This document shows, piece by piece, positions 1 to 4,415 of a stretch of 11,868 bases of DNA (the stretch's first letter is position 1; each line of letters opens with the position of its first letter). The position numbers were made by a program, and so were the translations under genes. The DNA is taken from positions 1-11,868 of the forward strand of contig CAZVJU010000035.1 of the NCBI GenBank assembly GCA_964627195.1, read 5' to 3'. The notes below the pieces were generated by a model that saw only the letters and a list, made by a program, of their open reading frames with translations, ran no database searches and had not been told where the DNA came from. The DNA is from CAZVJU01 sp964627195 (lineage in GTDB: Bacteria > Patescibacteriota > Microgenomatia > UBA8517).

Positions 1-135
1 TATTCACCACCAAAGGGTAAGTACTTACGTGTTACTCAGCCGTTCGCAACTCGAGTATTGCTACTCTCGTTCTACTTGCATGCTTAAAGCACGCCGCTAG
101 CGTTCGTCCTGGGCCAGGATCAAACCCTCACAAAG
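1..135 (-). rRNA. rrs: 16S ribosomal RNA, 5' end (partial, runs off left edge)
   Basis: Read on the minus strand, this begins with a recognisable 16S 5' region: AGGGTTTGATCCTGGC, then CAGGACGAACGC, GCATGCAAGTAGAACG and GCTGAGTAACACGTA, all universal landmarks in the expected order. Setting the 27F motif at E. coli position 8 places the mature 5' end near 135. Two bases differ from the usual bacterial 27F site (AGGGTTTG for AGAGTTTG, GGCCCAG for GGCTCAG), which fits Candidate Phyla Radiation lineages. Only the first ~135 nt are present. The rest of the operon lies to the left and cannot be described. Confidence 0.95.
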
Positions 136-407
136 TGACGAGTTTAGTACCCTGTGCGTAAAAATACGCTACAGAGTAGCTCATCTCACGCTTCCAGTCA
201 TATTTTGAATGTCAAAGAGCGAGAAAGCAGAGCTTGCGAGCTCTGAAGACCCCGCGAAGCTCGAAGAGCGAAGTGGGGTCAAAGTAATTACCCTCCTTCG
301 CAAAAGGCTTCGGAAGGGTTGATCCGCTACCAACTTATTTAATAAATTGGCCAAGGTCCTCGAGCAAAGCTCGAGGTTCTTATTTGTAAATTTTCAATAT
401 GAGAATC
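136..407 (-). promoter_or_regulatory. rrn precursor leader with serial hairpins
   Basis: This stretch between the leader terminator-like hairpin and mature 16S has no gene. Read on the minus strand it is a chain of hairpins: a perfect 8-bp stem with a 3-nt loop at 358-376 (CCTCGAGC/GCTCGAGG), an imperfect stem at about 290-319, a stem at 248-280 closed by GACCCC/GGGGTC with an internal loop, a 7-bp stem at 228-245 (CAGAGCT-TGCG-AGCTCTG), and GCGTA-TTTT-TACGC extended by CTGT/ACAG at 152-174. A boxA-like site lies at 210-220. Such leaders normally hold processing stems and antitermination signals. The RNase III stem with the 16S trailer cannot be checked because the trailer is outside the window. 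Confidence 0.6.
210..220 (-). promoter_or_regulatory. boxA-like rRNA antitermination element
   Basis: The minus strand reads GCTCTTTGACA about 75 nt upstream of the 16S 5' end. It closely matches the boxA consensus TGCTCTTTAACA that loads NusB/NusE onto rrn transcripts. Position and orientation in the rrn leader support the call. It also contains TTGACA, but there is no matching -10 box 15-19 nt downstream, so I do not call it a promoter. Confidence 0.55.
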
Positions 408-462
408 AAAAAAAACCGCCAGATGGCGGCTGCCAAAAAATTGGGCCTTCGTGGCCATCTGG
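408..462 (-). terminator. Terminator/antiterminator-like structure in the rrn leader
   Basis: On the minus strand, CCGCC-ATCT-GGCGG (416-429) is followed at once by eight T (408-415), the layout of an intrinsic terminator. About 25 nt upstream, CCAGATGGC (454-462) is an exact 9-bp complement of GCCATCTGG (419-427), which covers most of the terminator hairpin, so the two folds exclude each other. A further hairpin, GGCC-ACGAA-GGCC (444-456), precedes six T (435-440) and could be a first terminator. The unit lies only 25-75 nt after the rrn promoter. It could be an attenuator of rRNA transcription or the end of a short separate RNA of about 75 nt. Confidence 0.55.
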
Positions 463-490
463 TCACACTTTTCTCATTTGATGTAAGGGT

Positions 491-518
491 ATTATATCAT
501 AGCTTTTAAACTACTCAA
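491..518 (-). promoter_or_regulatory. rrn promoter
   Basis: The minus strand has a perfect -10 TATAAT (491-496) and a -35 TTGAGT (513-518, four of six matches) with 16 bp between them. An A-rich run upstream, at about 542-549, could act as an UP element. It points toward the 16S gene and predicts a transcript start near 484. It is the only good promoter I find between the divergent plus-strand gene and the rRNA. Confidence 0.65.
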
Positions 519-611
519 TAGTATATTTCAAATCCACCTCCTTTTTTTTGCTTCTGGATTTTCTTTTCTGTATCATTAGCCCGACCATTTTGTTTACTGA
601 TATTTACTAAA

Positions 612-1160
612 ATGACACACGAAATCCCCGATCCTATAAATATAACGCTGGAGCAATACAAAGAGGGGGATTTTTGGATACAAACGGCATATATTAAGGG
701 ATTACTAAGTACTCCGGAATTTCTTCTAACTGACGATCAGGCCGAAATCATGCGTGGTAAAAACGGTGCAGACTATATGATAGGGTTTTCAAATCTCACT
801 GGTTATCAACCCAAAGATAGCCTTACTCAACTCGTTCAAGCTATAGTTTGTGAACGAAATCTAACAGAACCCCGGACAGGCTGGAGTTCTCCTAACTTTA
901 GGAGAATAAGATCAAATATAGAAGATCTCACCCAGCATGTTGGAAAAAGAAAGAGAGCTATCGCAGAAGAAATCTTTGGCGAACAGGCAGGTAGTTATCT
1001 TCCGCGTTTAGAAAGTACCTTTTTCAGCCACCTTGACACAAGAAGAGAGAATTCACTCAACTCAGCAGGAACACAAATGAAAAGAAGGAAGGACCGAAAA
1101 AGAGATTTGAAAGTATTGACTGAAGAAATCTCTGAAGCATTCCCCTTGACAAGCAGGTAA
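612..1160 (+). CDS. Hypothetical protein (182 aa)
   Basis: I do not recognise this protein. It is a soluble-looking polypeptide with no signal peptide or membrane segment. The N-terminal two thirds have mixed composition; residues ~104-116 and ~157-167 are rich in Lys and Arg, so nucleic-acid binding is possible but unproven. It diverges from the rrn operon. No Shine-Dalgarno sequence precedes the ATG; the only promoter-like sequence is a weak TTAGCC-17-GATATT pair ending 7 nt before the start, which would make the mRNA nearly leaderless. A minus-strand ORF over its 3' end is a shadow. Confidence 0.6.
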   Translation: MTHEIPDPINITLEQYKEGDFWIQTAYIKGLLSTPEFLLTDDQAEIMRGKNGADYMIGFSNLTGYQPKDSLTQLVQAIVCERNLTEPRTGWSSPNFRRIRSNIEDLTQHVGKRKRAIAEEIFGEQAGSYLPRLESTFFSHLDTRRENSLNSAGTQMKRRKDRKRDLKVLTEEISEAFPLTSR

Positions 1161-1193
1161 TTTAAAAGACTCTCCTTTCCCAACACTAAATGA

Positions 1194-1222
1194 TTCAAGT
1201 TTCATATAGCCTATTATATAAT
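1194..1222 (+). promoter_or_regulatory. Promoter of the ppx-leader / kinase-like / ppx operon
   Basis: A perfect TATAAT lies at 1217-1222, with a weak -35 TTCAAG at 1194-1199 and 17 bp between them. The predicted start, near 1229-1230, is only 2-3 nt before the ATG at 1232, so the transcript would be essentially leaderless. Confidence 0.55.
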
Positions 1223-1231
1223 TGCATTGAT

Positions 1232-1312
1232 ATGAATAAAAACTACGCAGTAATTGATATCGGAACTCTTAAGGTAATATTTTTTAAGGCTTTCTGCTCC
1301 CCAAACACATGA
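1232..1312 (+). pseudogene. 26-codon leader ORF copying the N-terminus of the downstream Ppx/GppA gene
   Basis: ATG at 1232 opens a short frame of 26 codons plus TGA at 1310-1312. Codons 2-15 encode NKNYAVIDIGTLKV, identical to residues 3-16 of the Ppx/GppA protein starting at 2171. After that the match stops and the frame runs into unrelated residues. Its stop overlaps the ATG of the next gene as ATGA. It is either a remnant of an older ppx start displaced by the gene that follows, or a functional leader peptide coupling translation into that gene. A perfect -10 box lies 9 nt upstream. It has no Shine-Dalgarno sequence. Confidence 0.6.
1235..1276 (+). repeat. Direct repeat, copy 1 (partner 2177-2218)
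   Basis: This 42-nt segment matches 2177-2218. Positions 1235-1267 are identical to 2177-2209 (33 nt). A Leu codon then differs by two bases (CTT against TTG) without changing the amino acid, and AAGGTAA follows in both. The copies are 942 bp apart, a multiple of three, and flank the kinase-like gene. Confidence 0.9.
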
Positions 1313-2181
1313 CCCTTGAAAATATTTCTGGAATACATGGTTCGGTTGCTAGAGGCCTGGAATCGATAACCACTGCTCATATTGGTAAATATAAAGAAAG
1401 GTCTCCTCGGGAACTTGCGAGTACAATCCTAAATCCGCAAACAGCAAAAAGACAAAAAATTGCTGCAGGAGTGAACTTAATTGGAAAAATAATCCCAGGT
1501 TTTGAAGAACATTTAGCAAATATTATTTGCGCAGCCGGAAACAAAGTACCTTTTGACTCAGATCTTGAAATAATAAGCTTCGAAGGCGGAGAAAACTACG
1601 TTTTTTTTATGACTCCTTTACCAAATAATGAATCTGGACCGAAGCAAAAAATACTCAAGGTGGCCAAAGCCTCGCTAGGAATGAACTCTGAAAAACTTAT
1701 GGAGTACGTACAAAGGATGAAATCTGAGTACAAGGAAGTTTCCGAATGGTATGAAGACATTCCAGGTTTTACTGTGCCGGAAGAGATAGTTATTCTTAAT
1801 TCCCATTTATTACGCTTGCCTGGCGTGGCAACTGTTCAAGATTTCGTACCCGGAAAATTCAGGGGTATTTTTGAAGACTTTCGAGACGGAGAACTTGTTC
1901 AAACACTTAACAATAATCCGACATTAAGAGAGAAATTCATTATTTTTGGAGACAGACTTTTTTCAGTTTTACAGAAGGAAGGAAAAATAATAGACTTAAT
2001 AGGACAACGCAATGTGGCAATTGTGGAAAATAACGGAGACAGATCACTCATACACATTGATCCACATATTATTCGTACTACCGAAATGATTGAACAAATG
2101 GCACCTGGAGTAGCGGAAAGATACAATGTCAGATTCGAGATGCTTCAAAATACTTTAGCTGAAATTAAAAATGGCAAATAA
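1309..2181 (+). CDS. Possible protein-kinase-like fold protein (290 aa)
   Basis: I cannot assign this to a named family. Features that look like a kinase or phosphotransferase fold, in order: a glycine-containing strand (FEGGENYVFF, 91-100), a lysine in ILKVAK (K117) where the ATP-binding lysine would sit, a Glu-rich helix (about 131-149), a hinge-like VQDFVPG (176-182), a catalytic-loop-like IIDLIGQRN (D229, N235) and HIDP (D251) where the metal-binding Asp would be. Spacing from D229 to N235 is one residue longer than the canonical DxxxxN, so the assignment is tentative. There is no signal peptide or membrane segment. The ATG overlaps the leader ORF stop (ATGA), and its last 11 nt overlap the start of the Ppx/GppA gene, suggesting coupled translation and linked function. 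No Shine-Dalgarno sequence precedes it. Confidence 0.6.
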   Translation: MTLENISGIHGSVARGLESITTAHIGKYKERSPRELASTILNPQTAKRQKIAAGVNLIGKIIPGFEEHLANIICAAGNKVPFDSDLEIISFEGGENYVFFMTPLPNNESGPKQKILKVAKASLGMNSEKLMEYVQRMKSEYKEVSEWYEDIPGFTVPEEIVILNSHLLRLPGVATVQDFVPGKFRGIFEDFRDGELVQTLNNNPTLREKFIIFGDRLFSVLQKEGKIIDLIGQRNVAIVENNGDRSLIHIDPHIIRTTEMIEQMAPGVAERYNVRFEMLQNTLAEIKNGK

Positions 2182-3106
2182 AAACTACGCAGTAATTGAT
2201 ATCGGAACTTTGAAGGTAAAACTACAAGTTGTAGAAAAAACACGTTCTGGAAAATTAAAGGTTGTCTATCAATCAAACAACTTGACATGCCTCGGTTGCA
2301 ACATGGCCGAAAATCTTCGCCGTCCCAAAAAAGAAAATGTTCAGAAAACGATTAGCGAACTTGTCAGATGTAAGAAGGTTCTGAATCACTACGAAACAAA
2401 AAGTGTAAAAGTAGTGTCTACTCACGCACTCAGGGAAATGGGCCTAATAGGTAAAGAAATCGCCGGCGAAATCAAAAAAAGGACTGGCTTTAGAGTGGAG
2501 ATTATTAGTCAAAAAGAAGAAGCCGAACTCTTTTATCGAGCTGTTTTACGAGACTTCAGGAAAGATACTAATCTAACTATTGTTGATGTAGGAGGTGGAA
2601 GTGTACAAATCCTAGTAGGAAATACGAAACAACTCAAAGCTTCTTTCCTTCTTAAAACCGGTACGAGTACCCTCTGGGACAAGTTTACTCCGACTCATAA
2701 AGAGTTGGACTTCCCCAACCGAGACGAAATAAGAAAAATGAAAAAATATATTCTTAGAGAAATCCAATCAATACCCCAAAATCTGAAAACGCCAATCGTT
2801 TACGGTTCCTCATGTATTATCGACTTATTTAAAGGCATTAGGATACCAATGCAAAGACACAATCTCTCACCGTCCCATCCCTACAAAGTCGAAATTGCCG
2901 ATATGGAAAATTTCTTGGAAAGTGTTTGGGAAATCCCATACGATATTAGAGAAGAAAAATATATCTCCCCTACTTATAGGTACATGGGGGGTGTAGATAA
3001 GGCATTTCTAAACGTTATAGAGCTGGCAAGAAAAATCCAAGCACCGTATATAATCCCTTCAAACGCAAATATCGCCCAAGGTATCATTTACTCAATGACC
3101 GACTAG
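2171..3106 (+). CDS. Ppx/GppA family phosphatase-like protein (311 aa)
   Basis: This belongs to the exopolyphosphatase / guanosine pentaphosphatase family, an ASKHA fold that hydrolyses polyphosphate or pppGpp in the cytoplasm. Family signatures in order: AVIDIGT (7-13, first phosphate loop), VVSTHALREM (81-90, like the usual STSALREA), IISQKEEAELFYRAV (111-125, with the catalytic-type Glu pair), IVDVGGGS (137-144, second phosphate loop) and VYGSS (210-214). The length of ~310 aa fits the two-lobed core without the C-terminal HD-like extension of E. coli Ppx. The first loop reads DIGTLK rather than the usual DxGSNS, so activity and substrate are uncertain. The start overlaps the previous gene by 11 nt. 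The end interlocks with a convergent gene: TAG at 3104-3106 faces TAG at 3105-3103. Confidence 0.85.
   Translation: MANKNYAVIDIGTLKVKLQVVEKTRSGKLKVVYQSNNLTCLGCNMAENLRRPKKENVQKTISELVRCKKVLNHYETKSVKVVSTHALREMGLIGKEIAGEIKKRTGFRVEIISQKEEAELFYRAVLRDFRKDTNLTIVDVGGGSVQILVGNTKQLKASFLLKTGTSTLWDKFTPTHKELDFPNRDEIRKMKKYILREIQSIPQNLKTPIVYGSSCIIDLFKGIRIPMQRHNLSPSHPYKVEIADMENFLESVWEIPYDIREEKYISPTYRYMGGVDKAFLNVIELARKIQAPYIIPSNANIAQGIIYSMTD
2177..2218 (+). repeat. Direct repeat, copy 2 (partner 1235-1276)
   Basis: This is the start of the Ppx/GppA coding region, matching 1235-1276 over 42 nt with only the two differences in one Leu codon. The kinase-like gene lies between the copies. Confidence 0.9.
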
Positions 3107-3264
3107 TAGCGCATCCTTCTTGCAGCTTCATCCGGAGACAAACCCCTTTTAATGAAAGATTGATATTTCATCTGCTTAACCCGATAATCCACCTGGGACT
3201 TAATTATTTGCTCTCTGGTTAACGGTTTTCTGGAAAATATCTGCCGGATATACTTTAGAAACAT
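3103..3264 (-). CDS. Small hypothetical protein (53 aa)
   Basis: I do not recognise this protein. From the ATG at 3264 it is 53 aa and very basic: a hydrophobic/aromatic N-terminus (MFLKYIRQIF), then a charged helical stretch and a C-terminal RGLSPDEAARRMRY that looks like a helix-turn-helix-sized helical pair. An upstream ATG at 3318 would add 18 residues, but it would run over the DedA -35 box. A promoter-like pair lies just upstream of 3264, so I prefer the shorter form. The stop shares three bases with the ppx stop on the other strand. Its conservation is unknown. Confidence 0.55.
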   Translation of the reverse strand: MFLKYIRQIFSRKPLTREQIIKSQVDYRVKQMKYQSFIKRGLSPDEAARRMRY

Positions 3265-3270
3265 ATCTAC

Positions 3271-3299
3271 AGTATACCAAGATACATAATCGGAAACAA
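3271..3299 (-). promoter_or_regulatory. Candidate promoter of the 53-aa gene
   Basis: The minus strand shows TTGTTT (3294-3299), 17 bp and TATACT (3271-3276, five of six). The -10 box ends 6 nt before the ATG at 3264, implying a nearly leaderless transcript. The -35 matches only three positions. It lies back to back with the DedA promoter. Confidence 0.4.
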
Positions 3300-3302
3300 C
3301 AC

Positions 3303-3331
3303 TTGAGCTAAAGCTCATTTGTAACTACAAT
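3303..3331 (+). promoter_or_regulatory. DedA gene promoter (leaderless start)
   Basis: TTGAGC (3303-3308, four of six) and TACAAT (3326-3331, five of six) are separated by exactly 17 bp. The expected transcript start, 7-8 nt after the -10, falls at 3338-3339, on or next to the ATG at 3339, so the mRNA should be leaderless. No Shine-Dalgarno sequence is present. Confidence 0.55.
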
Positions 3332-3338
3332 CAGTAGC

Positions 3339-3998
3339 ATGCCTTTTATCCATTTTGATCTCGTTGAGCTTGTTAAAACTATCGGCTATGCAGGGGTATT
3401 TTTTATGGTCTTTGCTGAATCCGGACTTTTTTTTGGGTTTTTCTTCCCTGGGGACTCCCTTCTTTTTACATCAGGCTTTCTGGCATCACAGAACATTCTC
3501 GATATAAAAATCTTACTGCCTCTCGTAGTGATCGGAGCAATCGCAGGTGATTCTATCGGCTTTTGGATGGGCGGAAAATTTGGCAAATGGCTGATGAGTC
3601 GACACGAATCTTTCTTTTTTAAAAAGGACTATATTACCCGGGCAAATAATTTTTACGAGAAACATGGAGGAAAAGCTTTAATTCTGGCTCGTTTTATACC
3701 GGCGGTGCGGACCTTTGTCCCAATTGTAGCCGGCATGGCAGAAATGCGGTATTCAAAATTCATTTCTTTCAATGTGATCGGCGGACTTTTGTGGGGAGCA
3801 GGAATGACACTCACCGGCTACTTCCTAGGCCGCGTAATTCCTGACGTTGATAAATACCTTTTGCCGATTGTAGCCGTAATAATAGTTCTTTCTGTATTGC
3901 CCGGAGTATGGCATATGAGAAATGACTTAAAAAACTATGCACGAAAACATCCCTTCATGGTCAAATTATTGAAGTTTAAAGAAGCTTGGTTAGGGTAA
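3339..3998 (+). CDS. DedA family membrane protein (SNARE-associated / VTT domain)
   Basis: DedA proteins are integral membrane proteins; several members return undecaprenyl phosphate or other lipids across the membrane. Family features are clear: acidic E27 in a re-entrant hydrophobic segment (VFAESGLFFGFFFPGDS, 24-40, with the PGD/PGE motif), GAIAGDSIGFWMGGKFG (66-82, D71), and the conserved LARFIPAVRTFVPIVAGMAEM (116-136) with R118, P121 and R124, followed by NVIGGLLWG. Hydrophobic segments cover about 12-37, 42-79, 140-165 and 172-193. The length of 219 aa is usual. It is divergently transcribed from the 53-aa gene. Lipid-carrier recycling would fit the glycosyltransferases downstream, but there is a 417-bp gap, so this is not an operon. 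Confidence 0.92.
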   Translation: MPFIHFDLVELVKTIGYAGVFFMVFAESGLFFGFFFPGDSLLFTSGFLASQNILDIKILLPLVVIGAIAGDSIGFWMGGKFGKWLMSRHESFFFKKDYITRANNFYEKHGGKALILARFIPAVRTFVPIVAGMAEMRYSKFISFNVIGGLLWGAGMTLTGYFLGRVIPDVDKYLLPIVAVIIVLSVLPGVWHMRNDLKNYARKHPFMVKLLKFKEAWLG

Positions 3999-4102
3999 GC
4001 TTGCATCTTTACTACATGAGATTTCCATTCTCCTCGGGCATTTATCCATTTTTTCTTCCAAGACAAGGAAAGTATTTCAAGTTAGGATTTTTAAAAGCTT
4101 AT

Positions 4103-4260
4103 GACATCCTCCCCGCGCTTACCAAAGTACACTTTGACCAAGCTTCGCTTACTAAAGTACTCTTTGGCCAAGCTTCGCTTATAGCGCGGGTTTCCTCTAA
4201 AGAGGATGACATATCAGAGTTCGATTCATCTCCGGGCTTTCAGCCCGGAGTCTTCTCGAA
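4103..4260 (+). mobile_element. Palindromic repeat element A (IS200/IS605-end-like, no transposase)
   Basis: A block of nested hairpins shares its plan with a second block at 11792-11868. CATCCTC (4105-4111) pairs with GAGGATG (4202-4208); inside that, CCCGCGC (4112-4118) pairs with GCGCGGG (4184-4190); then TCCTCT-AAA-GAGGA (4193-4206) offers an alternative small stem. After TATCAGAGTTCGATTC comes a perfect 9-bp stem, CTCCGGGCT/AGCCCGGAG (4230-4250), extended by TTCGA/TCGAA. GACATCCTCCCCGC-type palindromes followed by TTTCCTC resemble, from memory, right ends of IS200/IS605 elements next to tnpB genes. No tnpA or tnpB is present, so this would be a non-autonomous copy or a solo end. The boundaries are approximate. 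Confidence 0.5.
4116..4181 (+). repeat. 30-bp tandem repeat, about 2.2 copies
   Basis: Units 4116-4145 and 4146-4175 match at 26 of 30 positions, followed by the first six bases of a third unit (CGCTTA). They fill the loop of the GC-rich stem in element A; element B has a 15-nt insert at the same place. Each unit carries AAGC-TTC-GCTT, a mini-palindrome, at its junction. Two ragged units without unique spacers are not a CRISPR array. The remaining 4261-4363 and 3999-4102 are AT-rich and I see no gene in them. Confidence 0.85.
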
Positions 4261-4363
4261 TTCTGCTATAGTTAAAATAATTAAGTGATATAAAGAAACG
4301 AGTAATTCTAAAATCTATTTTAAAGTAGTATTTGTCTCTTAATTATTTACATATGGAAGATGC

Positions 4364-4391
4364 TTGAATTAAAAGAAATAGTAATTATACT
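4364..4391 (+). promoter_or_regulatory. Candidate promoter of the GT2 gene
   Basis: TTGAAT (4364-4369) and TATACT (4386-4391) are separated by 16 bp and would start transcription near 4398, leaving about 18 nt before the ATG at 4416. A second -10-like TAAAAT lies at 4399-4404 without a good -35. No Shine-Dalgarno sequence precedes the start. Confidence 0.45.
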
Positions 4392-4415
4392 TATATTTTA
4401 AAATATCGCCCTTAA

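Noticed and set aside
511..588. 25-codon minus-strand ORF rich in Lys upstream of the rrn promoter
   Set aside because: It is a by-product of the A-rich tract, its last codons overlap the rrn -35 box, and it has no ribosome-binding site of its own.
4116..4181. Possible CRISPR array
   Set aside because: Repeats are directly adjacent with no unique spacers, and there are no cas genes nearby.
4211..4251. tRNA T-arm-like GAGTTCGATTC in element A
   Set aside because: The flanking bases do not pair as a T stem, and no other cloverleaf arm is present.
3986..4288. Open frame of 100 codons on the plus strand
   Set aside because: It runs through the 30-bp tandem repeat and the hairpins of element A; the protein is a translation of repeats and overlaps the end of DedA.
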